From Ypsolopha sequella (taxonomy: Eukaryota; Arthropoda; Insecta; Lepidoptera; Ypsolophidae), in the NCBI GenBank assembly GCA_934047225.1, contig OW204005.1:21088396-21152395 (forward strand): a DNA stretch of 64,000 nt, in the 5' to 3' direction. Shown here one piece after another: positions 51,830 to 62,784 of this stretch (the stretch's first letter is position 1; each line of letters starts with the position of its first letter). The notes beneath the pieces are model-generated. The model did not search any database and was not told the origin of the DNA. It saw only the letters and a program-made list of their open reading frames with translations. The position numbers were made by a program, and so were the translations under genes.

Positions 51830-52130
51830 TGAAAAATATTTTTATTTCACATAAACAGTTTTACAATTGAAACAGTATATCCCCTCCCTTCTCCCTCCCT
51901 TCTTAGTATGTAATACACATTGATCCCAAGACCTTTGTCGTAGGGCTAAGGAGGCTGGCGCACTTCATAATTACCTGTATTCATAAGACAAACATACCCC
52001 CTTCTCCTACACTCACACATACACAAATACACCCTCTCACACAGACTCACCCCCACATACTCACATTCTCACATATTTCTCTCACACATCCACACAAACA
52101 CACTCACCCATCACCTCACATACTCTGGAA
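51830..52130 (-). repeat. LINE-like 3' end followed by CA-rich simple sequence
   Basis: TATTTTTATTTCACATAAAC (an AATAAA-type signal on the minus strand) precedes CCCCTCCCTTCTCCCTCCCT and GGGCTAAGGAGGCTGGCGC. From 52010 to 52125 there is degenerate CACACA/CTCACA simple repeat. Confidence 0.45.
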
Positions 52131-52754
52131 TTGTAATAGTTTGTTTCTGTATTAGTTTCTACACATTTAATTGTAGATAGGTTATATTAAGTTGTATTAA
52201 GTTAAGTTATAAAAATGTTACATAAATATAGGTATTGTTGTTTATTTAAGAAACTTAATGTAACTCCTAGAGAAAGAGTGGGGTTCCTGTACTTCAGTTT
52301 CTGTAACTACCACGGGGCCCTGACGTTAATACTGTTAATGTTAAAAAATTTGTAATGAATAAACGTATTTTTGTTTATTATTATAGTATCCAGGTACTCC
52401 CAGACTAGACCATAGAGAGTCTGTACCATGGATACCGGTAAACAGATTACAATATAGATGATATACAGTGTTCGTACAGGTGGATAACAAAGTGATACTA
52501 AGATAGAATTAATATAAAAGATCATTAAAAAAGTTGACTCATTAAAACCTAATTGTAAGACTAAAATTAAAACTAAAGCTAGTTACAATCAAAATACTAA
52601 TAAATATAGATAAAAGACTACATAAATTATATTAAAGGATACATAATAAGATATAAGTATATTGTGCAAAACGTGGGCAAAAGAAACTTGAATCCACACA
52701 CCAAAAGAGCCTCGTCACACTGTAGCCAGGTAAGGGGCCGTCAATATATTATCA
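52131..52754. other. Unassigned AT-rich sequence
   Basis: The minus frame at 52307-52525 shows no motif. CAGGTACTCCCAGACTAGAC and GAGTCTGTACCATGGATACC are the only GC-richer parts. No repeat partner was found. Confidence 0.3.
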
Positions 52755-53619
52755 CCGCGTTCCGAATGACGACATAATCGATTTTATCGCGTCAACGATC
52801 ATTCCGAGTCAGTGTTAGCGCGATAAAAATAGCCCTACAATGGTCGCTATGACGTCATAGATGACATCATGAACGACGCCATGTTGTGATATCATCGTCC
52901 ATGCTTTAGAGCAGGGGTCGGCAACCAGCAGCCCTCAAGGTTCCCAATCGCTGCATGATAACTGTGTTTGGTTGTACATTATTGTGTGAGCAGACATTTT
53001 CCATTCTGAACTAACGAAAAAGCAAGTATTGTTCTCAGTTAACGGATGAACATTTAAACGTAATACAAAATAATAAAAAATAATAAATGCAAGTCAAATG
53101 CAGCCGCAAAAATCGCATTAGATATTAATAATAAATTGTGTTTTAAACTACAACAAATATGATACGAAATAGACTAATGCGTTATTTATTATTTGCGGCC
53201 CTCGCTGATCCTCTGGTAACATTTGTGGCCCTCCTATGTCTTAAGGTTGCCGACCCCTGCTTTAGAGCGTTTGCACTGTGTGCGATCTATGAAAAGTGAC
53301 AGCCGGCTGGCGGCAGTTTTAAAAATAATATATTCGGAGCATAAGAGTTTATTATTAAACCATGATTCAAAGATTGAAGTTAAAGGAAATCACTTCTTGG
53401 ACCTAGTAAAGTAGTATACCCTTTGTATTCACGTAACCTAAAACAAATTCCTACAAATTGTGTCACTTTCAAGTGTCAACGTCCATGTCACGCTCAAAAG
53501 CGTTCCAAATGGATCAGAAGTTTAAGCAGTGATGGACGCCATTGTCCATTCGGAATGACTTGATGGGCGTGAGAAGTTTGATGGTAGTGTTGGCACTATT
53601 AGCGTCATGCGGAACGCGC
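52755..53619. mobile_element. Possible inverted-repeat element enclosing a hAT MITE
   Basis: CGCGTTCCGAATGACG (about 52756) and CGTCATGCGGAACGCG (about 53603) are inverted repeats with one change. Between them, apart from the hAT MITE, are protein-like scraps: SMKSDSRLAAVLKIIYSEHK on the plus strand after 53274, and near 53510 a MDQKF-like start. I cannot assign these. A target duplication was not found, so the element is tentative. Confidence 0.4.
52912..53259. mobile_element. Non-autonomous hAT element, 348 bp
   Basis: The ends CAGGGGTCGGCAACC and GGTTGCCGACCCCTG are perfect inverted repeats. Both flanks are CTTTAGAG (52904-52911 and 53260-53267), a perfect 8-bp duplication. CAGGGGTCGGCAA is a familiar hAT terminus. 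GCCCTC motifs follow both ends. The frame starting at 53223 crosses the right end and is not a gene start. Confidence 0.95.
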
Positions 53620-53638
53620 TGAAAGTCATTTGAAATTA

Positions 53639-53651
53639 GGGGGGGGGGGGG
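53639..53651. repeat. Poly(G) tract
   Basis: About thirteen guanines in a row just after the inverted-repeat element. Simple slippage or an assembly artefact. Confidence 0.85.
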
Positions 53652-53961
53652 AAGTCTGGTCAGCGGATGCACGCCTTTGTGTCGCTAAGGCCCGTATAAA
53701 GTGGGCCCTTTTCGGTGTTATAGAAGTGATTAAGAAGTTCTCTATCGCTACTGTAGCGCTTACTTATGAAGGTTAAGCCGTTATAAATATCTGTTAAGCG
53801 GCCTTTGTAGCGCTTATTATACCGCTTAGGTGCTACTTGGGCGGTAATATCATGAGCATAGATGGCAATAATGGGGAGTAATGCCAAAAGAAACAATATA
53901 TTGTTTAAACAACAATATTGATTTTGTAATACAGATAACGAAAATTACATCAGTTTTCAAA

Positions 53962-54735
53962 AATTCAAAATTCAAAAAGTTTATTTTGCAAAGTAAGTAT
54001 ATACAATACACGATTCACAAGTCAAATTTTAATCTTATAAAAATATACCTATGTAATAAAATAATAAATGTACATGAACTAGATTAAATGTTTATTTAAT
54101 TTATGTAGCAATATACAACGTGTAACAGAAAGGTGTAACCATATTTGAAAAACTTATTCAGTCAATGGTATAGAACAACTTTTACTATGGAACAAAATCT
54201 GTATATCGAAAAAAAAAATTTACTGTTTCATAGAAAAATGCAATGCCGCTTGGCCTAAATGTATGGCAGGGCAGATTTTATTTTTGAGATTTCAGGGTTG
54301 TTTCCATAGTAAAAGTTGTTGTATACCATTGACTGCATAAGCTCTTCAAATATGGTTACACCTTTCTGTTACACGTTGTATATACGATTAAAATTATAGG
54401 TAAAATATTATTATACAAGGTGAAATCCAATCAACCACCCAAACCCATACCGGAGACCCGGCCAGGGACCAGGAACAAGGTTCAATGATCACCAACCGAG
54501 CCCCCAGCACGAATCTAGACGGCCGACCAAATCCCATCCTATATACTACATAGCTATGGTAATAGGTTACATATATAAATACATGCCTACCTCCGCCCAT
54601 TCGATTAGTCTTGCTAAGAAGAACGGGAAAGAGACTTGGCAAGATCATGTCTTTTTTTTAACATTAACTTATCTATACATCAAAAAGAAAATACAAGACA
54701 GCAGGAATTCAGGTTAATGAAAAACAGTTTTGTCA
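53962..54735 (-). repeat. LINE 3' end E, copy 2, split by MITE D4
   Basis: On the plus strand it starts TTCAAAATTCAAAAAGTTTA (tail), TTTTGCAAAGTAAG, ACATGAACTAGATTAAATG and TTATGTAGCAATATA, then D4, then CGATTAAAATTATAGG, GGTGAAATCCAATCAACCAC, CCGGAGACCCGGCCAGGGAC, CTACCTCCGCCCATTCG and GCAGGAATTCAGGTTAATG. It is colinear with the reverse of copy 1 at 34740-35330. Confidence 0.8.
54115..54379. mobile_element. Hairpin MITE D, copy 4
   Basis: ACAACGTGTAACAGAAAGG and its perfect complement at the right end. The flanks are ATAT and ATAT. The uninserted site in E copy 1 is GCAATATATTTACG (read on the minus strand near 35150), so a TA or TATA target was duplicated. Confidence 0.9.
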
Positions 54736-54945
54736 GAGGGTGGGGTCATTGGATAATAACGATATGATGATTGTAGGGGGGATCCAAAATCGGCAAATAT
54801 CGAAGACGTAATAAATGGACAGACCCTAAGCCTCAGTGGATTCGATCAGTTACGTCCTTTTCTCGAAGGTTTAGATCCGAACATTCGAATAGTCAACGGA
54901 TTTTCTTTGGTGTTATCGAAGTGACCTAGTCAACATATAGACTAT

Positions 54946-55606
54946 TTAAGGCGATATCTAAATGTTTTAGTGTCCCTGTTACTCTAACTCCGAAAAAACC
55001 CTCAGTGCAAGAGGGACGTATTCGAGGAAAAGTAGCAAAATGTCAGTTTTTTATTCATATAAATGTACCCAGGTTGCTATCAAAATTACTTTTAACCAGA
55101 GGGCCCATTATGTATCTTTTGTTGCCAACTGGACTGGGTGCCTATCATCAATAACATATTGTATATACTATTGAATTCCGATTGTCTAAGGATATGTTCA
55201 CACTAGAAGTGAGGACACAGTTCGTAATAGTTCAATACCCACTAAAGGCAATTTTGAAAGTTCAGTATTTATCTATTTTTTTGATGATAGGCACCCAGTC
55301 CAGTTGGCAACCGAAGATACAGAATAGGGGGGCAGGTCTTAGATGCTGTTAAAACCCATCTAATAAAGTACAATCGTAGTCCTATGTCATTCCAAATTGT
55401 CAAACCAGAAGAAATGGTGTTGAAAAGGATCTGATTTCGATAAATATTTCTATCGAGCCGAATTTCTCTCATCGCGTTTCTGTTTAACAGATCCCTAGAA
55501 AAATATTCTAAAACTAATATTCTATTTTAACAAAATAATACCTTGTTTACTGAAGTAGATATGCAAATTCTCAAAAAGTGTCGATTTTTTTTCCGAAGCG
55601 CCTTAA
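54946..55606 (-). mobile_element. A-family MITE A2, copy c, with nested Y
   Basis: It is bounded by TTAA at 54946 and 55603. TTAAGGCGATATC and GAAGCGCCTTAA are weak inverted ends. It is the reverse of A2a, with Y copy 3 in the CCTGGTT position. Both outer TTAA motifs are intact. Confidence 0.85.
55100..55332. mobile_element. Hairpin MITE Y, copy 3 (233 bp)
   Basis: It is flanked by CAG on both sides (the reverse of CTG at copies 1 and 2). AGGGCCCATTATGTATC, TTGCCAACTGGACTGGGTGC and the complement at the right end (GCACCCAGTCCAGTTGGCAA) form a better-matched hairpin than in copies 1 and 2. Confidence 0.88.
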
Positions 55607-56589
55607 GGAGTTTTATTCCACAAATATTTATTTTTATTTTACTTTAGGCGACCGGTTTTGCATGACACATCATTGGGCCAACAAATTATTAATTTTAATA
55701 GTAATTTAGGAAACATCTAAGATGGTAAACTCAATATTCTAAGGTTTATTGACGATGATATTCCACCAACAACCATCAATCGAAGCCGTCGAATATTTAA
55801 GGGGTGTTAACAAAATAACCGCAAAGCCGAAAACTGTCGACACTACTCAAAGATTGAAAGTCAATCAGGAAACTACCTTTTTCAACGACAAAGATCCATT
55901 TAATAGCAGAAAATGACTTAATTACAGTGACATGTACATTAAGGCTCCACTACGCAGTTCATTGTAATCTGGGTAAAAGCTATTAATTTTATTGTACCTT
56001 AAAGCGACCAGGTGTCCCATATTTTACGGGGTGTCCCGTTTTCAGCCATGAATATGATTTAGCGAAACACGGAACAGTATATTTTCCCGTTTTTTTACTG
56101 TACAACCCGCGCATACTGTAATGAAAAATAGACTTACCGTAATTACAGGAAAAAATCAGTTCTATACGTTGCACCTGCTTTTCTAAATGTTTATTAATAT
56201 TTGGGTTCCTTAATAAAGAATGTCAGTTTGTTTTGATTAGTTACTTGATTATTTTACATTTAGCACCTACAAAAAGTACTTAAATCTATTTTGATATATA
56301 AAAATAAAAAATTGATTGTCCATTAACCTTTGATTCTGTATTTTTAATGCTGTTGTCCCTTAAATGGAAAAATCTGGTCTGGAAAACGGTTTCATAGCAA
56401 AACACTTCACTTTCGTAATAATAAAATATAAATGACAAAAGCTCCTAAAAGCTTTTAACCTACCTATAGATTGAATAATTATTCAAATTGTATTAATACA
56501 TCCAGAGATATGAAAAAGGCCTTTTGGTGCAAAAGGTCAGGGAGTGTTGAAACTTGGCAGAAGGTGGCCCTTGCTATCATTCTAGCTAG
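55607..56589. other. Unassigned sequence
   Basis: No repeat partner in the window and no frame with a recognised motif. The minus frame at 55989-56174 is too short to judge. This stretch may be partly unique. Confidence 0.35.
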
Positions 56590-57428
56590 CATTGGAGACT
56601 CCGTTGCCCGTCCGTCCGTCCATCCGTATGTCACAGCCTCATAACTTTAGCACTGTTAAAGATAAATACATGAAATTTGGCACAAAAATAGCACTAATTT
56701 GCCCACATATTAGGGTGCAAATTTATGAAAAATTTGAAATTGTTCAAAATATTTCCAAAACAAAAGTGAGAAAAATAAAAATTATTAGCCTAAGAATACA
56801 ATATGGGTATCAAATTGTAGGTATTAAAAAGTTGAGTCTTAAATATATACTTTTAATATATTTACTGACACTGGTTTCGAGAAATCTTTAAAAAACCCCA
56901 AAAATATATATGTTTCCCCCTTATCTCCGAAACTGGTAGACCGAAAAATATGAAAAAAATGTCAATTATAGATCATAACTGGCGAATTACAGATAAACTA
57001 TAGCAATTAAAAAAAATTCAGTACTAATGAGCAATACAACAAAGAAGTAAAATAAATTTAAAAAAATATGGGTATCAAATTGTAGGTATTAAAAAGTTGA
57101 TTCTAAAAATATATACTTTTACTATACTTACAAATTCAAATTCAAATAGTTTATTTTGCAAAGCAGGTATAATATATACACTTATACTGGCACTAGTTTC
57201 AAGAAATCTTTAAAAAAAACACAAAAATATTTATGTCCTCCCCCTTATCTCCAAAATTGGAAGACCAAAAAATATGAAAAAAATCATGGTAATATGTATT
57301 TACGTAAAGATTACAAGAAAAATAAAAAGGTCGAAAAATTCACGAAAAAAAATGACAAAATTAAACTTATCATCCACAATACGGAACCCTAGGTACGCGA
57401 GTCTGACTCGCACTTGGCCGGTTTTTTT
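56590..57428 (+). repeat. Repeat G, copy 5, with a nested LINE tail
   Basis: GGAGACTCCGTTGCCCGTCC, CAGCCTCATAACTTTAGCAC, TATGGGTATCAAATTGTAGG and CCTTATCTCCGAAACTGG, then a second block, ending CACAATACGGAACCCTAGG and CGAGTCTGACTCGCACTTGG. The frames at 56592-56891 and 57156-57392 are by-products. Confidence 0.8.
57127..57185 (-). mobile_element. Very short LINE 3' end E nested in G
   Basis: CAAATTCAAATTCAAATAGT, TTATTTTGCAAAGCAGGTAT and ATAATATATACAC are the last 55 or so bases of LINE E on the minus strand. ACTTA flanks both sides. Other G copies read TACTATATTTACTGGCAC without interruption. An extremely 5'-truncated retrotransposition event. Confidence 0.75.
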
Positions 57429-57867
57429 ATTTTGTAGATAGCCAATTTACGGTTTAGTTGGCGTCGTTACGCGCAAACCTCCATACAAAAGCCTTCACCA
57501 CATTGAGGGGTGTTTATGGAATTTTATTATAATATATTAGGCTGAGTCCATTAACATTATCTAGATCAATGTTTAAGTCGAACTAAAAACCGTGAAATTT
57601 AAGTAATATCATAACAACAAACCCCTAAAATACGTAAATTTAACAGTTTTTTACCAAAAGTATAGCCGAAAAAATTAATACGGGTCAAACATCGAAAATG
57701 TAATTATTTAATTAATTAATAATTATGACAATTGGTTTCTCCTGAAACAAGTTTTTAATTTTGCGCCTGCGACGAAATCGGCACGATTGGGTTGTCCTCG
57801 CAAGTTTCATGGAGCGTGCACCTTATAGTGAAATGAAACAGCATGACATTTGGCCACGCCCACAACT
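57429..57867. other. Unassigned, possibly unique sequence
   Basis: GTTGGCGTCGTTACGCGC, GCCTGCGACGAAATCGGCAC and TGGCCACGCCCACAAC are GC-richer islands. This is the DNA into which P-like copy 1 inserted. No frame recognised. Confidence 0.35.
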
Positions 57868-58303
57868 GATTTCCTCTCAGAATAAGGAATACAAATAGAA
57901 GCCTGGCTAAAATAAGAACTGGGCACTAGCCATTGTACTCATCTAACGTAAATTACTCCTGTGTACGAGTGAATGAAACGACGAACCGCACTTACTTTAT
58001 ATTTTTTCCTGGTGTGTCACTAGATTGAACCAAACAAATGTCAGATGGATGTAATTTGGATGTATTTTAAAAATTATAATACCATCAAATTAAATATGTC
58101 TCATCATTGTATCGTTGTGTTGTAATATCGTTCGTTGCGTGCATCACATCTTAATTTGGTGGCATCGAATTGTCTAATGCATTTTGCGAAAATTCACAGC
58201 TTCACCGAGAGAAATTAAATATTTTGGTGCTCTTCCTCTCAAAATTCGTGAAAGTGTGATTTATTATTGTTTGTGTTGATTGTTTTTTTAACATTGTAAT
58301 AAA

Positions 58304-59102
58304 ATGTCTTGTGCGATTGAAGGCTGTAAATCGCATACAGGAAGAAAAGAAAACAACAATCAAGCAATATCATTTCATCAGTGAGTTCTGATAGTTTTTA
58401 TGTTAATAAGTTGCAGGATCATACCTAAAACTCAGTAACAATAATAGTAGTTCTTGTAAATCATACTCGTGTTCAATTCTACACCGATATTTGCCTGTTT
58501 TATATAGATATTCTGCCGACTATTAGAGGTTATGTTTTTTTGCATAGTGATGTACTAAAGTCCGTGTGGCAAACTATCGAAAATTGGTTCCCGCGGCAGC
58601 CGTGCATAAAGGATAATACCGCAGATTGATTGCAGCGTGAGTTAAAGGAAAAATAATGCCGAATAAATATCGCTATATTTTTTTGTTACAGATTTCCAAA
58701 AAGGGAAGAATTAAAAAGTGAATGGCTTAGACGAATAATTAGACCAAATTGGGCAATTAAAAAAAGGAGTCATATTTGTTCGAAACACTTTACGCCCGAT
58801 TTTTTTGGACCAAACGAAAATTTAAAATGGAGACGGTTAAAAGCAGATGCTTTACCGACGTTATATTTACCGGATACAGACACATTGGTAACCTTTAAAT
58901 AATTATGTATGATTGCATTATCAATCTTGTTTGTAGGTAGGTACGTGCTTGTACTATACTATAGTATATTAACTCGATAATTTTTCAATTTTAGGCAACA
59001 GAACCAGTACCCATGGATGTATGTGGTGTAGAAAAGTGCATACTTCTATGTTCGCAAATCGTTCTGAAAGGCCTGTTCAGAACTTGTACGTTACTTCCGT
59101 GA
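58304..59102 (+). CDS. THAP-domain protein of the P-like transposon, three exons
   Basis: Exons 58304-58380, 58692-58887 and 58995-59102 (the last less sure) give about 126 residues. Splice sites: CATCA/GTGAGT and TTACAG/ATTTCC for intron 1, CATTG/GTAACC and TTTTAG/GCAACA for intron 2. Residues 1-90 form a THAP zinc finger: CAIEGC (C-x4-C), SFHQFPK, EWLRRI (the invariant W), HICSKHF (C-x2-H), DFF and LKADALPTLY (the AVPTIF-type end). THAP domains bind DNA, and in P elements they bind the transposon ends. Exon 3 adds about 35 residues with no domain and stops at TGA 59100. No catalytic domain follows, so the protein could act only as a DNA-binding regulator or be a relic. Start chosen at the ATG two codons before the first zinc-binding Cys. 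Confidence 0.8.
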
Positions 59103-59375
59103 TCGACTTCACGAAGAAATTCCGCAGATCAAGACATTTTCGTACTTAGTGGTTGACAATAAAAGTACTTTGACAGGGTAGTTCTATCGTGAAATGAATT
59201 TTGGGAATGCTTATTGACTTGAACTGCGCATAATTTGATTTCTTATTACAGTTTAGGTATTTTAATCGTTCATTATTTGTTATTAGTTATTATTCAAAAT
59301 AAGTTGATGTTTATTTGATAGAAATAATAAAAAAAATTGAAATTACCTCTGTAGTAATTGCGCTTTCATCGCTCA

Positions 59376-59594
59376 TTATTGACATAATATTATTATTACG
59401 AATCCTATAAGTCTATGATTATTATGATTTCTATTGTTGCGATTAATTCCTTCCTCCTTGATTGAACAAAGACGCGACATCAACGAACATCTATTTGATT
59501 GAGTTAAGAGGCGACTTAAAAAGTATCCACTTAAATAGTTTACGGTTGTATCTCTTATACAAGCTACAGCATTTTTTGTACTAGAAACAAGCAC
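59376..59594 (-). other. Opposite-strand frame in P-like copy 1
   Basis: A 72-codon frame containing NAVACIRDTTVNYLSGYFLS and a RCSLMSRLCS-like stretch. The matching frame in copy 2 (62089-62397) is longer (102 codons). The phrase VNYLSGYFLSRLL is faintly like the 'YIAGYVxxKL' motif at the C-terminus of P/THAP9 transposases, but it lies on the strand opposite to the THAP exons. It could be an inverted transposase remnant or chance. Confidence 0.3.
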
Positions 59595-60090
59595 AATTTT
59601 GGACTTAACTTATGTAACTACCTGCCTACGATATAGTAATTTGTACTTAATAAAAAATATTATGCTAAACGAAAGATATCCTTTCATTAATTCCTTATTT
59701 ACACAATATAACATGTGTCCCACTGGGGTAGACAGAGACCACTTTGCTATTAATTCTCTTGGCCTCCTTCCAAAGCAAGAGGATGTCACCAGAGAGGTTG
59801 GTGCCTCCTGCATTCTCTTTTTTTCACATTTTGATACGATATAATGTGTGGTAAGCAGATTGGTCGTGGTTCATTTCGATTTGGTTTATTTATCGTAGTC
59901 AAAATCGACATTGTTACATCACTAGCAAAGCAACGAACTAGTGACAACCTACCTAATTAAGAAAAAACTAATACATATCCATCTCTCTCTAACGCACTAG
60001 AATGTCGCAACAAAATCAAGGATAGGTGTCTTTCTCCGCGTATTATTTTAGCCAGGCTTCTATTTGTATTCCTTATTCTGAGGATTTCCT

Positions 60091-60386
60091 AACGTTAATG
60101 AACATTGAATATACATAATTAATAATACGTCACTCTAAAGGCCATTTAGAAAAGATGTCTTGCTATGAATTTGCTAGGTCGTGAATTCTACATGCCAAAC
60201 CAGAATCACCTTGATTGCCGGCGAAACGCTGGTGAGTTGCGTTGATAAAGAAAACCATTAATTTTCATATAATTTTCTTTCATGCGTGGTCAACGGCCTA
60301 AGGCTTTGCTAGTAATGATCGAAACTCTGCCCTGGACATTTTGGCTTTGATTTTGTTCCACATTATATTCAGCGCATTTACCTTTC
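60091..60386. other. Unassigned sequence
   Basis: It continues the target DNA of P-like copy 1. GATTGCCGGCGAAACGCTGG is the only GC-rich part. Nothing recognised. Confidence 0.3.
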
Positions 60387-60848
60387 TTAAGAGTATGGCC
60401 TATCCTAGCAACTTTTTTTTTACCCATCCAGCACAAAAAGCCCAATGGCAAAGACTTTATAAGCTTTTGATAGAGGTTGGTTGGCTCATTGGCCTATTTG
60501 TCTTCAATGGGTAATACTAATATTCACACAGCGAAACAACAAATAGGTAGATTTTTGGCTAATAGTTGTAAATATTTTTAGGCAAAAAAATATTGAATTT
60601 AAATAGTTTTCCTTCATATCTTTATTACCAATTTAATGAAAAAAAATTATGTCGATCGCGTTCTTCTGCGGAATGCTTAATAACAAAAAAAAAAGTTGGA
60701 AATGTATTTTTTTAAACAAAAGTATATCTTAATACATTGCTTATAAGTAAACAGTAATATATATTTTTTTTCAATGATTTCTTCCAAAGAACCCCCTTCA
60801 TATTTCTATTACCAATTTTATGAAAGAGAAATCAAGTCGATCCCTTAA
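60387..60848 (+). mobile_element. TTAA-flanked MITE Q, copy 3, 462 bp
   Basis: It is bounded by TTAA at 60387 and 60845. GAGTATGGCCTATCCTAGC, GGCTCATTGGCCTATTTG and AGCGAAACAACAAATAGG, then two successive 'CCTTCATAT(C/T)TTTATTACCAATTT' blocks (60610 and 60785). The tandem block explains its greater length than copy 1 (283 bp). The right TTAA is shared with element R. Confidence 0.7.
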
Positions 60849-61554
60849 GGGGGGTCTATCCCAATTTTGGCTCTTTTCTGATTTATTTTAAACCACGAAA
60901 TTGTGATATTTTGTATCTGAAAAAAATTTATATCTTAGATGCATTCTTTCTACAGATTTTTTTGCAGTTCAAAACACGATGCGTTATGCTTTATTCGATA
61001 TAAAAAATTGTGAAACTTGGCCGATTTTTGCTACAATAATAAGTGTAGATTACTGTAGATAGGGTAGATCATGTATCGTTGACTGAGCACATTGCAGAGA
61101 AATGTAATTTTTTGGTTAAATAAATTTTTCAGTTTCCAGTACATAGTGCTTCAGTCAGTTGATTCGACTTCTATAGAAAAGTGAAAAAAAAAGTCTGCGA
61201 GAATAAAATAATTTTCTTTGATATATGATCCATAATGGATACCGAATCAACCCCTGATTTTTTTCACTTTGATTTGTAGGATCTTATATAAAATTTACAT
61301 TACCAAATCGTAGGAATATTACAGGAAATTAAGGAAAATATAATTTAGTAAGTACATTTGCGGATAGTTTCCAAAAATTTCAACGTAAACGTTTTCTGAG
61401 CGAAAAATGTGTCTTTTAAGAGCGCGCTGTGTTTCGTTTGTCGTAACAGCCACAGCTCAGAGCGCGCTATTTTAAACTATAATAAAAGATCATAGAGTTC
61501 AGTTCTACTTGATGCAAAATGAAGTGCTCAATGTCAGGGATAATGGGCCCTTAA
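60845..61554. mobile_element. TTAA-flanked element R, 710 bp
   Basis: The ends TTAAGGGGGGTCTATCCC and GGGATAATGGGCCCTTAA are imperfect inverted repeats. It is non-coding. It contains a relative of MITE W (61130-61260). GAGCGCGCTGTGTTTCGTTT and CAGAGCGCGCTATTTT (61418-61475) form an internal repeat. It ends 50 bp before P-like copy 2. Confidence 0.55.
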
Positions 61555-62088
61555 CCGCGTTCTTCTGTGAACGTTAAAAAACCAAAATAAATGGTTGGAA
61601 ATATCTCAGAATAAGGAATACAAATAGAAACCTGGCTAAAATAATACGCGGAGAAAGACACCTATCCTTGATTTTCTTACGACATTCTAGTGCGTTAGAG
61701 AGAGATGGATATGTATTAGTTTTTTCTTAATTAGGTAGGTTGTCACTAGTTCGTTGCTTTGCTAGTGATGTAACAATGTCGATTTTTGACTACGATAAAT
61801 AAACCAAATCGAAATGAACCGCGACCAATCTGCTCACCACACATTACCTATATCGTATCAAAGTGTGAAAAAAAAGAGAATGCAGGAGGCACCGACCTTT
61901 CTGGTGACATCCTTTTGCTTTGGAAGGAGGCCAAGAGAATTAGTAGCAAAGTGGTCTCTGTCTACCCCAGTGGGACACATGTTATATTGTTATTAATAAA
62001 AGGATATCTTTCGTTTAGCATAATATTTTTTATTAAGTACAAATTACTATATCGTAGGCAGGTAGGTACATAAGTTAAGTCCAAAATT

Positions 62089-62397
62089 GTGCTTGTTTAT
62101 AGTAGAAAAAATGCTGTAGCTTGTATCAGAGATACAACCGTAAACTATTTAAGTGGATACTTTTTAAGTCGCCTCTTAACTCAATCAAATAGATGTTCGT
62201 TGATGTCGCGTCTTTGTTCAATCAAGGAGGAAGGAATTAATCGCAACAATAGAAATCATAATAATCAGACTTATAGGATTCGTAATAATAATATTATGTC
62301 AATGATGAGCGATGACAGCGCAATTACTACAGAGGTAATTTCAATTTTTTTTTTATTTCTATCAAATGATCATCAACTTATCTTGAATAATAACTAA
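62089..62397 (+). other. Opposite-strand frame in P-like copy 2
   Basis: A 102-codon frame matching that in copy 1 (KNAVACIRDTTVNYLSGYF and onward). It remains open through MSDDSAITTE and then meets GAG/GTAATTTC, a possible splice donor that is also present in copy 1. A preceding frame at 61786-62073 on the same strand includes GGTDLSGDILLLWKEAKR. No domain is certain. Confidence 0.3.
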
Positions 62398-62784
62398 TAA
62401 CAAATAATGAACGATTAAAAAACCTAATAACCTGTAATAAGAAATCAAATTATGCGCAGTTCAAGTCAATAAGCATTCCCAAAATTCATTTCACGATAGA
62501 ACTACCCTGTCAAAGTACTTTTATTGTCAACTACTAAGTACGAAAATGTCTTGATCTGCGGAATTTCTTCGTGAAGTCGATCACGGCAGTAACGTGAACG
62601 AACAGGCCTTTCAGAACGATTTGCGAACATAGAAGTATGCACTTTTCTACTCCACAGACATCCATAGGTACTGGTTCTGTTGCCTAAAATTGAAAAATTA
62701 TCGAGTTAATATACTATAGTATAGTACAAGCACGTACCACAAACAAGATTGATAATGCAATTATACATAATTATTTCAAGGTTA

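Larger units (their letters stand above)
57876..60082 (+). mobile_element. P-element-like THAP transposon, copy 1, 2207 bp
   Basis: It has 40-bp terminal inverted repeats beginning CTCAGAATAAGGAATACAAA and ending in its complement. Both flanks are GATTTCCT (57868-57875 and 60083-60090), a perfect 8-bp duplication. The 8-bp duplication together with a THAP-domain gene points to the P superfamily. Kolobok elements also carry THAP but duplicate TTAA. The element is too short for a whole P transposase (about 750 residues), so it is probably a deletion derivative or a new minimal form. A nearly identical copy lies reversed at 61605-63792. Confidence 0.9.

Noticed and set aside
53223..53414. 63-codon frame as a host exon
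   Set aside because: It starts in the hAT terminal repeat. The later part may be real protein relic but has no splice sites or recognised domain.
61786..62073. Frame containing KVVSVYPSGT as a relative of the LINE tail at 4699 (SVVSAYPS)
   Set aside because: Only a few residues agree, the context differs, and the region belongs to the P-like element.
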